From positions 97,827 to 161,826 of the forward strand of contig NZ_MOLV01000016.1 of NCBI RefSeq assembly GCF_001870785.1: a stretch of 64,000 bases of DNA. The letters run 5' to 3'. Source of the stretch: Exiguobacterium sp. KRL4 (lineage in GTDB: Bacteria > Bacillota > Bacilli > Exiguobacteriales > Exiguobacteriaceae). Under the pieces are notes generated by a model, which had not been told where the DNA came from, made no database searches, and worked only from the letters and a program-made list of their open reading frames with translations. Each line of letters opens with the position of its first letter. Positions within the stretch are counted from its first letter, which is position 1. Positions 45,956 through 56,781 of this stretch are shown here, in pieces. The translations under genes were made by a program, and so were the position numbers.

Positions 45956-47067
45956 TAACGTTCGTTCATGGACACGTATGTCCGGTGTGTTTCACCAATA
46001 TAATCGGCGCGTGGACGAATGAGACGGTTGTCGCTATACTGCTCTAAAATGTGCGCTAACCAACCTGACATCCGACTGACGGCAAAGATCGGTGTAAACA
46101 ATTCCGTATCAAGTCCAAGTGCATGGTACGTAGAAGCGGAATAGAAATCAACGTTTGGTTTCAATCCTTTTTCCGATTGGACGATTTGGTCAATCTTGAC
46201 TGACATCTCGTACCATTTCGGTTCTCCGATTTGCGCAGTCAACTGACGGCTCATCTCTTGGAGATGCTTCGCACGTGGGTCGCCGTCCTTGTAGACACGG
46301 TGACCGAAGCCCATGATTTTTTCCTTGTTCTTAAGTTTATTATGAACATACTCGTCAACCTTTTCAACCGAATCAATTTCAACCAACATTTTCATGACCG
46401 CTTCGTTCGCTCCACCGTGAAGTGGACCTTTGAGTGCGCCCATTGCTGCTGTCACACCAGAATAGATATCTGATAGCGTTGCGACACAAACACGCGCCGT
46501 AAACGTCGATGCATTCAGTTCGTGATCGGCGTGCAGGACAAGCGCCTGATTAAACGCTTTTTCTGCCACTTCAGTTGGTTCTTCACCTGTTAGCATATAG
46601 AGGAAGTTTGCCGCATAAGAGAGTCCCGTTTTCGGTGCAATCGGCTCTTGTCCTTTTTTGATACGAGCATACGCTGTTACGAGTGTCGCGATTTGCGCTT
46701 GGAGTTTGATGGCTTTAGCGTAGTTCGCCTCCGTCGACATATCTTCTGCAGACTCATCATATAATGCCAGTTGTGACAAGGCAGTTCGGATAGCAGACAT
46801 CGCATTTGCAGTTTTTGGTGCCACTTTTAATGTCTCAAGTACTGCCGGGGCAACGGTTGCTTCAGAAATCAATGCTTCTGATAGTTGCTTCAGTTCCTCT
46901 TCTTTTGGTAAGCGGTCATTCCAAAGTAAAAAGACCACTTCTTCAAATGAGGCGTGCTCCGCCAAATCATCAATTGTATAGCCGCCATACGTCAATTGAC
47001 CATCGATAATCGAACTGATCTTCGATGCTGTCGCGACGATTCCTTCTAAACCTTTTGTTTGTGTCAT
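45955..47067 (-). CDS. citZ: Citrate synthase
   Basis: Condenses acetyl-CoA and oxaloacetate. 370 residues of the short Gram-positive type. Catalytic His residues are in LHADHELNAS and GFGHRVYKDGDPRA, the catalytic Asp in VDFYSASTYHALG. ATG 47067 follows AAAAGGGGGA. First gene of citZ-icd-mdh; its leader contains a cre-like site. Confidence 0.98.
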   Translation of the reverse strand: MTQTKGLEGIVATASKISSIIDGQLTYGGYTIDDLAEHASFEEVVFLLWNDRLPKEEELKQLSEALISEATVAPAVLETLKVAPKTANAMSAIRTALSQLALYDESAEDMSTEANYAKAIKLQAQIATLVTAYARIKKGQEPIAPKTGLSYAANFLYMLTGEEPTEVAEKAFNQALVLHADHELNASTFTARVCVATLSDIYSGVTAAMGALKGPLHGGANEAVMKMLVEIDSVEKVDEYVHNKLKNKEKIMGFGHRVYKDGDPRAKHLQEMSRQLTAQIGEPKWYEMSVKIDQIVQSEKGLKPNVDFYSASTYHALGLDTELFTPIFAVSRMSGWLAHILEQYSDNRLIRPRADYIGETHRTYVSMNER

Positions 47068-47098
47068 ACAAAAATCCCCCTTTTTTTCCCCCAGAAAT

Positions 47099-47112
47099 TT
47101 AAAACGCTTTCA
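47099..47112 (-). promoter_or_regulatory. CcpA cre-like site in the citZ leader
   Basis: TGAAAGCGTTTTAA on the minus strand matches the cre consensus TGWAANCGNTNWCA at all but one defined position. It lies about 85-95 bases past the predicted start, a roadblock position. B. subtilis citZ is known to be under carbon catabolite control. Confidence 0.6.
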
Positions 47113-47201
47113 TTTCCGTATTGAAAAAAAGACGTCTACGCAAGAGTCGTTCCCCACGTCGAACCGTTTGCTCTTGAATAGACCATCTTGTTTCTGTCCT
47201 T

Positions 47202-47230
47202 AGTATAAACAAAATTAACCAAAAAGTGAA
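47202..47230 (-). promoter_or_regulatory. Promoter of citZ
   Basis: TTCACT (47225-47230), exact 17-base spacer, TATACT (47202-47207) on the minus strand. The leader is about 125 bases. Confidence 0.65.
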
Positions 47231-47284
47231 CGAACTTGCATACTATTATCAAAAAATTAATTCAATGTCATGCCATTCACAGAC

Positions 47285-47755
47285 TTAACCGCTGATTACC
47301 TTGACGATGATGTCCCACATTCCGATGACAAGCGCCGCAATCCCAGCTCCAATCAACGGTCCAACCGGAACACCTTGAAACAGTCCGACCGCCAGAATCG
47401 TTCCGGCAAGCAGTGCCGTCGTGACCAGTGGATCTTCCTTCATCAGTCCGACACCGTGTGCGGCGATGATGGCGACGAAAATTCCAGCCAGAAAAGAAAT
47501 GATGCCGATGTGCCCGCGAATACTATTCAACAATTCTTTAAATCCGATATCACCGGTTGCAATCGGTACCAGAATGGCCGCTGTGATCAAGGTGACCCCC
47601 CAGGTAATTCCCTTCGCCTGTAAGGAAGGAAACAGGCGGCTGTCTAAACCGATCGCCTTAATGATCAATAAAAAGGCCGCTGCAATGATCAAGGATTTAT
47701 TTTGAGCAATGACACCAATCAATACAAGACCAATCAAAAACAGATAGGCTTCCAT
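47285..47755 (-). CDS. ytwI: DUF441 membrane protein YtwI
   Basis: 156 residues from ATG 47755 (MEAYLFLIGL), after AGGGGGA; the longer open frame runs across the pyk terminator and is not credible. Four to five hydrophobic segments with short loops. Family of unknown function, located between pyk and citZ exactly as in B. subtilis. No terminator is evident between it and the citZ promoter. Confidence 0.9.
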   Translation of the reverse strand: MEAYLFLIGLVLIGVIAQNKSLIIAAAFLLIIKAIGLDSRLFPSLQAKGITWGVTLITAAILVPIATGDIGFKELLNSIRGHIGIISFLAGIFVAIIAAHGVGLMKEDPLVTTALLAGTILAVGLFQGVPVGPLIGAGIAALVIGMWDIIVKVISG

Positions 47756-47772
47756 GTGAATCCCCCTATTCG

Positions 47773-47808
47773 AAAAAAAAACGGACATGGCTCTCGGCCA
47801 CGTCCGTC
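47773..47808 (-). terminator. Terminator after pyk
   Basis: ACGGAC-TGGC pairs with GCCA-GTCCGT followed by a run of nine T on the minus strand. Confidence 0.93.
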
Positions 47809-47815
47809 CCATTGA

Positions 47816-49564
47816 TTATGCGTTGTACAATTTGCCTGTTAACGGATCAATTGAAATACGTTGACCATCTGTGAAGAGTGTCAAGGCGTTTTCGACACCG
47901 ACGATAACCGGCTTACCGAGTGATGGTCCTACAATGCCAGCGTGGCTTGTTAATCCACCATCTACTGTAACCATTGCAGCCGCAAGCTCGATTGCAGGCA
48001 TCATGTCACGATCTGTTGAGTTCGTAACAAGAATCATCCCTGGTTTCGCTTTTGCGTTTGCTTCTTCTGCTGTATGTGCGATGACGACTTCGCCAACGAT
48101 GCCACGTTCACCGATGCCACGACCGATTGCGATCTCTTTACCGACGATGTGAATTTTCAGCATGTTCGTTGTACCTGCTGTAAGAGCTGGGATACCGGCT
48201 GAGATGACGACGAGGTCACCATCTGTGACGAATCCTGCTTCTTTTGCTGTATCAGCAGCAAGCGTCAGCATCTCATCCGTGTTGTCCGACAGGTGATCGA
48301 CGACGATTGGATAAACACCCCAAACGATGTTCAATTGACGAGCAACACGTGCGCTTGGTGTCACTGCAACGATGTTTGGTTCAGGACGGTATTTTGAGAT
48401 CCGCGCAGCTGTATAACCAGACTGTGTTGGTGTCAAAATCGCTTTTGCATCCAAGTTGATCGCTGTGTGTGTAACCGCTTGAGCGATCGCATCCGTCACC
48501 GTATGTTCGCTACGTGTTTGACGATCTTTTAAGAGCATTTTGTAGTCGAGCATTTTTTCTGTCCGCTTCGCGATCGTATGCATCATTTGAACTGATTCGA
48601 TCGGGTAATCTCCAGCTGCTGTTTCACCTGAAAGCATAATCGCATCTGTTCCATCAAGAATCGCGTTTGCGACGTCTGATGCTTCCGCACGTGTTGGACG
48701 TGGGAAACGTTGCATCGAGTCAAGCATCTGTGTTGCTGTGATGACTGGTTTACCGTAGTCATTACAGATTTTGATAAGGTCTTTTTGTGTTGGTGTCACT
48801 TCTTCTGTCGGAATCTCGATTCCAAGATCACCACGCGCGACCATCAAACCGTCTGAAATCGCGATGATTTCTTCGATGTTGTCGACACCCTCTTGGTTTT
48901 CGATTTTCGGGAAGATCTTGATGTGGCTCGCATTGTGTTTTTCGAGTAATTGACGGATTGCGACGACATCAGACGCACGACGAACGAATGAAGCAGCAAT
49001 CAAATCGATGTCGTTTTTGATTCCGAATTCGATGTCGGCGATATCTTTATTTGTCAAGGCAGGTAAGTTAACTTTTACGTTCGGTAAGTTAACCCCTTTT
49101 TTCGTCTTGATGATTCCTTCGTTTTCGATGTCGCAAAGGAGTTCGCGGTTGTCAAGTTTCTCCGCGACACGAAGTCCGATTAATCCATCGTCTAACATGA
49201 TCATCGAACCAACTTCGACATCATCATATAAACCGTCATACGTCACAGAGAATTTATCTGCTGTTCCGACGATTTCGTTTGCGTCACCGCTGACGACGAT
49301 GACTTGCTTATCGCGAACGAGAAGCGCTTTTCCTTCTTCAAACGTATGCGTCCGAATTTCAGGACCTTTTGTGTCTAAAAGAATCGTCACTAATTTATTC
49401 GCTTCTTCTGCTGCACGACGGATATCCGTAATACGTGCACCGTGCTCTTCATAGTCACCGTGTGAGAAGTTGAGACGTGCAACGTTCATACCTGCTTCAA
49501 TCATTTCTGGAAGAAGTTTTTCTGACGCCGGTCCAATCGTACATACAATTTTAGTTCTACGCAT
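47816..49564 (-). CDS. pyk: Pyruvate kinase with C-terminal PEP-utiliser domain
   Basis: Last step of glycolysis. 582 residues: barrel domain with [15 protein letters not shown], the active-site [11 protein letters not shown] and [12 protein letters not shown], a regulatory C domain, and the extra C-terminal swivel domain (about 475-582) with the conserved TSHAGIVG motif, typical of Bacillus/Geobacillus pyruvate kinases. Follows pfkA with an 88-base spacer. Ribosome site TAGGAGGT. Confidence 0.98.
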   Translation of the reverse strand: MRRTKIVCTIGPASEKLLPEMIEAGMNVARLNFSHGDYEEHGARITDIRRAAEEANKLVTILLDTKGPEIRTHTFEEGKALLVRDKQVIVVSGDANEIVGTADKFSVTYDGLYDDVEVGSMIMLDDGLIGLRVAEKLDNRELLCDIENEGIIKTKKGVNLPNVKVNLPALTNKDIADIEFGIKNDIDLIAASFVRRASDVVAIRQLLEKHNASHIKIFPKIENQEGVDNIEEIIAISDGLMVARGDLGIEIPTEEVTPTQKDLIKICNDYGKPVITATQMLDSMQRFPRPTRAEASDVANAILDGTDAIMLSGETAAGDYPIESVQMMHTIAKRTEKMLDYKMLLKDRQTRSEHTVTDAIAQAVTHTAINLDAKAILTPTQSGYTAARISKYRPEPNIVAVTPSARVARQLNIVWGVYPIVVDHLSDNTDEMLTLAADTAKEAGFVTDGDLVVISAGIPALTAGTTNMLKIHIVGKEIAIGRGIGERGIVGEVVIAHTAEEANAKAKPGMILVTNSTDRDMMPAIELAAAMVTVDGGLTSHAGIVGPSLGKPVIVGVENALTLFTDGQRISIDPLTGKLYNA

Positions 49565-49651
49565 ATTCCATAAACCTCCTACAATGTTTGGCTACTTGTT
49601 TAAGAACAATGCCAACAAACCTATCCTAAATTCAACTGATGCTGAAAAACC

Positions 49652-50647
<996 letters not shown>

Positions 50648-50767
50648 CTAAAATAGCACGTAGTTTTGTTGTTTTACAACAGGTCAGATTGCATAAACTT
50701 TCGACAGCAGTTTGTTCAGCCTATCACGAAATAAGGATTGCCAATCATGATAGCGATTACATGTATG

Positions 50768-51703
50768 TTATGTGCCAATTTGGTGATATTTTTCTGTGCG
50801 CTTCTCGATTAACTGTTCCGGTGTCAATTGGACAAGAAATGCAAGCTTTTGTTCTATAACAGATTTCACTTTATCCGCCTGTAATGAAACATCTAAATGG
50901 GCTCCCCCAATGACTTCTGGAATGATTCCATCAGCGATTCCAAGACGAAGTAAATCCGGTGCCGTGATTTGCATCGATTCCGCCGCCTTTTCCGCAAGGG
51001 ATGCATCTTTCCATAAAAGAGCGGCGGCGCCTTCCGGTGAAATGACGGAGTATGTCGAATTTTCTAGCATCAGAAGCTGATCACATACACCGATACCAAG
51101 CGCTCCACCTGACCCCCCCTCACCGATGACAATCGAGATGATCGGGACTGGCATCCCTGCCATTTCAAACAGATTTTTAGCGATCGCCTCACTTTGGCCA
51201 CGCTCTTCTGCCGCTCGACCTGGGTAAGCCCCTTTCGTATCGATGAACGTGATGATCGGGCGGTTGAACTTGACCGCTTGTTGCATCAATCGTAGTGCTT
51301 TTCGGTACCCTTCCGGATGTGGCATCCCGAAGTTCCTCCGAATATTTTCTTTTGTGTCTTTTCCCCGCTGATGACCGATGATGGTAACCGCTTGCCCATT
51401 AAACATCGCGATACCACCGACGATCGCTGCATCATCGTACCCGTGTCGGTCACCGTGTAATTCAATAAAGTCCTCACAAATCAGACGAACATAATCGAGT
51501 GTCGTCGGACGTTCTGGATGACGTGCCAACTGAACACGGTTCCACGCTTTCATATTCCCATAAATATCGAGTTCTAATCGACGTAACCGTTCTTCTAATA
51601 AATTCAGTTCTTCTTTAAAATCAAGACCTTGTGTTTCCGCCATATCGTGCAGTTCTAGTATTTTTTCGCGTAATGCGATTACTGGTTGGTCAAATGGTTG
51701 CAT
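50768..51703 (-). CDS. accA: Acetyl-CoA carboxylase carboxyltransferase subunit alpha
   Basis: Half of the carboxyltransferase that forms malonyl-CoA. 311 residues. N-terminal helical part, then the crotonase-like core with [33 protein letters not shown] and [33 protein letters not shown]. Overlaps accD by 14 bases, with GGAGGGAG inside the accD end. No clear terminator follows before pfkA. Confidence 0.98.
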   Translation of the reverse strand: MQPFDQPVIALREKILELHDMAETQGLDFKEELNLLEERLRRLELDIYGNMKAWNRVQLARHPERPTTLDYVRLICEDFIELHGDRHGYDDAAIVGGIAMFNGQAVTIIGHQRGKDTKENIRRNFGMPHPEGYRKALRLMQQAVKFNRPIITFIDTKGAYPGRAAEERGQSEAIAKNLFEMAGMPVPIISIVIGEGGSGGALGIGVCDQLLMLENSTYSVISPEGAAALLWKDASLAEKAAESMQITAPDLLRLGIADGIIPEVIGGAHLDVSLQADKVKSVIEQKLAFLVQLTPEQLIEKRTEKYHQIGT

Positions 51704-52550
51704 GGTTTGCTCCCTCCGAGTGCATCATCAGAATACGTGTGTAGTAGGTTTTCAAGTCGTGTCGCGATACGACATCATCAAGTTGTCCCGCCTGCAGTAA
51801 GAACTCTGACGTTTGGAAGTCTTCCGGCAACTTTTCACGAATCGTTTGTTCAATGATTCTCCGACCGGCAAAACCAATCAGCGCCCCGGGTTCCGCGATG
51901 TTAAAATCTCCTAGCATCGCAAAACTTGCCGAGACTCCACCTGTCGTCGGATGGGTCATACAAGAAACATAGAGTAATCCTGCATCCGAATGCTGTTTTA
52001 AAAACAAACTTGATTTTGCCATCTGCATCAGACTGACCATCCCTTCTTGCATCCGCGCTCCGCCTGATGCTGAAAAAATGGTGACAGGTAAACGGTTTTT
52101 CGTCGCATACCGGACCGCTTCTGCAATGGCCGTTCCGACTGCTGCTCCCATTGAGCCCATCCGAAAACGTGCATCCATGACGCAGGCAACAAGCGGATAC
52201 CCGTTCACTTCCCCGACCCCGCATACGATGGCTTCATCGAGTCCAGTTCGTAATTGATCACCCTTTACTTTATCCGGATACCCTTCAAACTGGAGTGGAT
52301 CGGCTTTGACGGCCGGCAATTCAAAATGTGTCACCGTTCCTTCATCAAACAGTTGATGAAAACGTTCATGTGCCGTTAATGGATGATGGTATCCGCATGC
52401 ACAGACCTTTAAATTGGCTTCCAGTTGTTTCGTATATTGAATCAGTTTGCACTTTGGACATTTTGTCATCAAACCGACGGGTACGTCGACCCGTTGTTCT
52501 TTTGACGTCAAAGTGACAAATTTTTTAGGTTTGCGAAAAAATGCTTGCAC
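51690..52550 (-). CDS. accD: Acetyl-CoA carboxylase carboxyltransferase subunit beta
   Basis: Partner of AccA. 286 residues from GTG 52550, after AAGGGGGA. N-terminal C4 zinc ribbon ([23 protein letters not shown]), then the carboxyltransferase core with [21 protein letters not shown] and [20 protein letters not shown]. Starts 21 bases after the GntR-family gene, forming regulator-accD-accA. Confidence 0.98.
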   Translation of the reverse strand: MQAFFRKPKKFVTLTSKEQRVDVPVGLMTKCPKCKLIQYTKQLEANLKVCACGYHHPLTAHERFHQLFDEGTVTHFELPAVKADPLQFEGYPDKVKGDQLRTGLDEAIVCGVGEVNGYPLVACVMDARFRMGSMGAAVGTAIAEAVRYATKNRLPVTIFSASGGARMQEGMVSLMQMAKSSLFLKQHSDAGLLYVSCMTHPTTGGVSASFAMLGDFNIAEPGALIGFAGRRIIEQTIREKLPEDFQTSEFLLQAGQLDDVVSRHDLKTYYTRILMMHSEGANHATI

Positions 52551-52571
52551 GTTAGTTCCCCCTTGTGGTTC

Positions 52572-53090
52572 CTACGAGCGTTTTAGAAAAGCTTCCCGTT
52601 CCGCTCGCGTATAGAGCTCCCCTTGACCAAAACTTTGATAAAAGGCATTCACCTGTCGCCAAATCCGTTCGAATAAGTCATTGTCGACGGTACTGATCAG
52701 CGCCTCTCGAAAAGCGGCATCGGAATCGATGTACGCTTCAAGGATGGACCAGTCCGTACGTTGAACGAAAACTGATTGTTCAAGCAAACGAAGTGTCCCT
52801 GCCAAATCTTCAAATTTCGAATCGCCGGTCACTAAAAATTGTGCGATGATCTGAATGTAGGTATGGTCGTCACGGTTCAAGAGAAAACTGCCTCCTCCGT
52901 GTCTTGTCTCGATGATTCCGAGATAGGCTAATGTCCGGAGTGCTTCTCGGACGGAGGGACGACTGATTGAAAGTCGCTCCGCTAATTCACGTTCGGACGG
53001 AATCCGATCTCCTGGTACAAAACCATCCTGTTCGATCATCGTTTTGATTGCTGAAATGTTCATTTCAAAAGCATTGCGCTTCTTTTCCAT
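52572..53090 (-). CDS. GntR-family regulator, FadR/PdhR subfamily, heading the accDA operon
   Basis: 172 residues from ATG 53090 (MEKKRNAFEMNISAIKTM), with AAGGTGG upstream; an ATG 9 codons earlier lacks a good site. N-terminal winged helix with FVPGDRIPSERELAERLSISRPSVREALRTLAYLGIIETRHGGGSFL, the FadR/PdhR-type signature. The C-terminal part (about 80-172) is shorter than a full FCD effector domain, so effector binding may be unusual. Position and the operator at 53142-53156 suggest autoregulated control of malonyl-CoA supply. Confidence 0.85.
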   Translation of the reverse strand: MEKKRNAFEMNISAIKTMIEQDGFVPGDRIPSERELAERLSISRPSVREALRTLAYLGIIETRHGGGSFLLNRDDHTYIQIIAQFLVTGDSKFEDLAGTLRLLEQSVFVQRTDWSILEAYIDSDAAFREALISTVDNDLFERIWRQVNAFYQSFGQGELYTRAEREAFLKRS

Positions 53091-53141
53091 TTGTACGACA
53101 CCACCTTCCTGACGCATGCGTCATCTTCTAAATCCGGCGGT

Positions 53142-53170
53142 ATTGGTCAGACCAATTACCCCTTATTATA
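53142..53170 (-). promoter_or_regulatory. FadR/PdhR-like operator and -10 of the regulator-accDA operon
   Basis: ATTGGTCAGACCAAT (53142-53156) is a perfect inverted repeat matching the PdhR-type site ATTGGTNNNACCAAT. It lies eight bases after the -10 hexamer TATAAT (53165-53170, minus strand), covering the start region. Confidence 0.75.
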
Positions 53171-53190
53171 ACAAATCTTATTACCTACTA

Positions 53191-56100
53191 CTAGTTCGAA
53201 CGGGGGACATTTTTAAGGATGATGTTCGTTTCCCCAAACTGGATCCGGAGTTGTGCCAATAATTCCTCTTCCTGTTGGACAGCATAGAGTCCTGGTAACG
53301 CCTTTGTTTCGTTTGTATCCGCATAACGGACGACAACCGGAATGTCACCAGGCATCGTCTCTAACATCCGTTCAAGCACAGCCAGTTCATTTTTAGACTG
53401 CAGTTTAATGAATAACACATCCTGCCCTAAAGGACGTAATCGTTCCAGGACGAATTGACGGTTCCCTTCACGTTCTTGCGCCTTCACCTCGATCAATAAG
53501 ACGTTCCCGACGTACAAGGATCGTTTGAATGCCTCATACTGCTTCGGAAAAATGACGACTTCTTCCGTCGTATATCCGTCGACTGCTTGAATGACGGCCA
53601 TCGTTTGTGCCCGTTTTGTTTTAAACTCACGCATCTGTTCGATGTAGCAGACTAAATAGTTCGTATGCTCCGATTCAAGAGAGATCGCTTGAAAATGTGT
53701 CGTCTCGACTTGCGGTTTCATCGCCGTCATCAAAGGTGAATACGTCAACCAGAATCCGAGCGACTCTCGTTCGAGTCTTGCCCAGTCCGTTGCAGTCCGA
53801 TTCGTGTTTACGATCGTCTTTCTTCGTCCAAGACTAGCCAGTTCATCTGGTAATAACGTATTGGATGCCATCGTAAAATAGTCGAGGACTTCTTGTTCCG
53901 AGAGTCCCCGATCCCCGTGTGTGGCTCGATCGAGTGCACCGCTATATAACAGCAATTCGATTTTAGAGCGCTCCTTTTTCCCCCATCCTACTGCCGTCAA
54001 CAATTGTGTGATGGTTTGCGCGGATTTTGCGGCTTCTCGTAACGTCTGAAAATCCTTTTCCGTGATGCCTCGCAGTGTTTGGATTCCGAGACGAATGCCT
54101 TTGCCTTCTAACGTCGAGCGGTAGTCCGATATCCAAATGTCGGGCGGGAATACCGGTAATCGTTTTTCGCGCATGACACGAACGAGACGTTCCGGTTGAT
54201 CAATTGATATCAGGGAAAAGATTTGCGGGTAATGTGCCTTCATGTATCCTAACGCATAGCTGATTTTTGTATAGGCCACGGCATGGCTCCGGTTAAATCC
54301 ATACCCGGCAAACCGCTCGATTTGATCATATAATGTCTCGGCAATCGTCAACTCAAAACCGTTTTCTAATGCGCCTTCTATAAATCGTTTTTTTTCGTCC
54401 TCGACCGATTGACTACTTTTCTTTGAAATGGCCCGGCGCAACAGATCGGCTTGTGCCAACGTAAATCCGGCGACGCGGCGGGTGATTTCCATGATCTGTT
54501 CTTGGTAGACGATGACACCATACGTCGACTTTAAGACGTCCTCAAGAATCGGATGGACCATTTGGTACGGTTGACCTGCTTTACGTTTTGCGTAAAGATC
54601 AATGAACTTCATCGGCCCCGGGCGAAACAGTGACATCGTCGCGACCAGGTCTTCAAAACGGGTTGGTTTGACTTCCCGTAATGTCTGTTTCATCCCAGCG
54701 GATTCGAACTGAAAAATTTGATCGGTCTCTCCTTTTGAAAACAGTCGTAACGCCGCCTTGTCTTCTTCCGGTATCTGTTCGACGGAAAAATCAGGATACG
54801 TATGCTGAATCAATTGTTCCATCTGCCGGAGACGGGTTAAGTTTCGTAACCCGAGTAAATCGATTTTCAGCAATCCTTGTTGTTCGAGTGCCTTCATTAA
54901 ATATTGTGTGACGAAACGGTCGCTTGTGTTTCGATCAACCGGTGTTGTCTCGATCAATTCATCCGATCCGATGACGACACCCGCTGCATGAATCGAACGT
55001 TGCCGCGGTAACCCTTCAATCGCTTGAGCGAGCTGCAAGAGTTGGCGACGTTTCTCGCTACCTGAGAACCACCGATAAAGTGAGGCTTTTTGTTCAAGTC
55101 CCTGCAACGTCGTCGCCTTGCCTAATTGCTTCGCAGCGGCATCCGTTTCATCTTTTGAGAACTCGAGTACACGGGCCACATCACGCAGTGCTGCTTTCGC
55201 TCCAAGCGTCGAGAGTGTTCCGATTTGCCCGACATGCTGTCGACCATACCGTTCGACCAGATAGTCGAGAACTTCTTCCCGTCGTTCGTCTTCGATATCA
55301 ATGTCGATATCGGGCATCGAGACCCGTTCTGGGTTCAAGAATCTCTCAAATAATAAGCCATATTTGATAGGATCGACTGTCGTAATTCCTAACGCATAGC
55401 TGACGAGTGAACCGGCAGCCGATCCCCGGCCCGGTCCGACCCGAATCCCTTTGGTTTTCGCATGACGAACTAAATCTTCCACGATCAGGAAATAGTCCGC
55501 AAATCCCGTCTTTTCGATGACTTCCAGTTCATACCGTAACCGTTCCGTCGCGATCGCATCGACTCGTCCATGAGCGAGTAACCCGTCGTACGCTAATTTC
55601 TTTAATGTTTGATCGGAGTTTTCCGTCACCCGAGGCAACGGCCGCGATTGAAACGGTAACGTCAACGTCTCTTGTGAGGCACCCCACTGTTTCACTAACG
55701 CTAATTCTCGTTCAGAAAACTGCTCGTGTAATTCTTCGCCAGACTTAAAGTATGCCATTCGGTTGATTTTCTGTTCCTGCAACGTCGTCCCTTCGTCAAT
55801 GGCCCGTAACGCTTGATAAGCTTCTGCTCCCTCTCGGTATAAGTAACGTACGGGATCAATCGGAATCGTCTCGATGCCAAGTGCGTAGGCCGCTTGACGG
55901 TACTGCTCGCGACTATCCCGTTCGACGGTCGAACGGACGGATTTCACCCCTAAATAAACTGTTGCCTGTTGTGTCAAACCGATCCACTGTGCGATGAGAC
56001 GCCGCAAGCGCGCTTCATCCTCTGGGGCTTGTCGTTTTGGTTGCAAAATCGCGATGAGATCAGAACAGTCCTCAACCGGCATCTGACTCGCGATTTGATA

Positions 56101-56358
56101 CAGTGTTTTTAAGCCACGACTTGTTTTCGCATACCAAAGGATCGTCAGCTCCTCCGTCTCTACCGTTTGCTCGAACCCGATAATCGGAATCAATGCTCGT
56201 TGCTGACAGCCAGCGATGAACGCCGGGACACCGGTCAGAGCTGTTTCACAGATGGCTACTGCAGGCATCCCACGTTGCATCACTTCATCGAGATAACGAT
56301 CCATCCGAATCGTACTTTGTAAAGGACTATATGCCGTCCGGACATTTAGTTGGATCAT
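53191..56358 (-). CDS. dnaE: DNA polymerase III alpha subunit DnaE
   Basis: Error-prone replicative polymerase of Bacilli that extends primers on the lagging strand. 1055 residues. The catalytic centre has GPGRGSAAGSLVSYALGIT and PDIDIDIEDERR (two catalytic Asp). The N-terminal PHP domain lacks the normal HxH motif: LNVRTAYSPLQ stands where LHVHSEYS is usual, so it is unlikely to bind metal. The Pol III C-terminal OB-fold is present; a PolC-type exonuclease is absent, as expected. ATG 56358 lies at the end of a gene-poor 155-base gap. Confidence 0.97.
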   Translation of the reverse strand: MIQLNVRTAYSPLQSTIRMDRYLDEVMQRGMPAVAICETALTGVPAFIAGCQQRALIPIIGFEQTVETEELTILWYAKTSRGLKTLYQIASQMPVEDCSDLIAILQPKRQAPEDEARLRRLIAQWIGLTQQATVYLGVKSVRSTVERDSREQYRQAAYALGIETIPIDPVRYLYREGAEAYQALRAIDEGTTLQEQKINRMAYFKSGEELHEQFSERELALVKQWGASQETLTLPFQSRPLPRVTENSDQTLKKLAYDGLLAHGRVDAIATERLRYELEVIEKTGFADYFLIVEDLVRHAKTKGIRVGPGRGSAAGSLVSYALGITTVDPIKYGLLFERFLNPERVSMPDIDIDIEDERREEVLDYLVERYGRQHVGQIGTLSTLGAKAALRDVARVLEFSKDETDAAAKQLGKATTLQGLEQKASLYRWFSGSEKRRQLLQLAQAIEGLPRQRSIHAAGVVIGSDELIETTPVDRNTSDRFVTQYLMKALEQQGLLKIDLLGLRNLTRLRQMEQLIQHTYPDFSVEQIPEEDKAALRLFSKGETDQIFQFESAGMKQTLREVKPTRFEDLVATMSLFRPGPMKFIDLYAKRKAGQPYQMVHPILEDVLKSTYGVIVYQEQIMEITRRVAGFTLAQADLLRRAISKKSSQSVEDEKKRFIEGALENGFELTIAETLYDQIERFAGYGFNRSHAVAYTKISYALGYMKAHYPQIFSLISIDQPERLVRVMREKRLPVFPPDIWISDYRSTLEGKGIRLGIQTLRGITEKDFQTLREAAKSAQTITQLLTAVGWGKKERSKIELLLYSGALDRATHGDRGLSEQEVLDYFTMASNTLLPDELASLGRRKTIVNTNRTATDWARLERESLGFWLTYSPLMTAMKPQVETTHFQAISLESEHTNYLVCYIEQMREFKTKRAQTMAVIQAVDGYTTEEVVIFPKQYEAFKRSLYVGNVLLIEVKAQEREGNRQFVLERLRPLGQDVLFIKLQSKNELAVLERMLETMPGDIPVVVRYADTNETKALPGLYAVQQEEELLAQLRIQFGETNIILKNVPRSN

Positions 56359-56399
56359 GCTGCTTCCTCCATCCTCATTTGGTTATCATTCCTCTATAT

Positions 56400-56413
56400 T
56401 TAAAACGTTTTCA
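56400..56413 (-). promoter_or_regulatory. cre-like palindrome ahead of dnaE
   Basis: TGAAAACGTTTTAA (minus strand) matches the CcpA cre consensus at nearly all positions, 42 bases before dnaE. Whether it acts on dnaE or is chance in an AT-rich spacer is unclear. Confidence 0.35.
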
Positions 56414-56512
56414 GAAGTTTCATATCTAGCTGCCCCTGAGTCTCGCCATCCCATCAATTATTCGCTACAATAAAAGAAGATCGTCATGACTTGCACGGAA
56501 GGAGAGTTTGCC

Positions 56513-56707
56513 ATGATTTTAAACCGTAGCCAAATCGCTCGTGAAAAAGTTGAACAACTAAAGTTAGGTGTGACCGCCTTTACCGAAACCGAAGAAATCG
56601 CTGAAAAAATCCGTAAGTCCGTAAAGGAACTTGAATTGAACGTCATCGAAGATCATACAGAACGGGGAACTTGGTTCATCCCCCAAGAAGAGGCTTCAAC
56701 CAACTGA
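56513..56707 (+). CDS. Small uncharacterised protein (64 residues)
   Basis: 64 residues from ATG 56513 (MILNRSQIAREKVEQLKLGV), eight bases after AAGGAG; the open frame could extend to an upstream ATG without a site. Charged, helical, no membrane segment; contains ETEEIAEKIRKSVKELELNVIEDHTERGTWFIP. I recognise no family. It is followed by a terminator, which supports a real transcript, in a position where B. subtilis has sporulation-linked genes. Confidence 0.7.
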   Translation: MILNRSQIAREKVEQLKLGVTAFTETEEIAEKIRKSVKELELNVIEDHTERGTWFIPQEEASTN

Positions 56708-56711
56708 TGCT

Positions 56712-56765
56712 AAAAAGGCTGTTCGCCATGGATCCGACACTGGATTCTAGCGAGCAGCCTCTTTT
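56712..56765. terminator. Terminator after the 64-residue gene and nrnA
   Basis: AGGCTG-TCGC (from 56716) pairs with GCGA-CAGCCT (from 56750) around a 23-base loop; A5 on the left and CTTTT on the right, so it may act in both directions. Confidence 0.75.
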
Positions 56766-56781
56766 GATTCGAAGCAGAACC

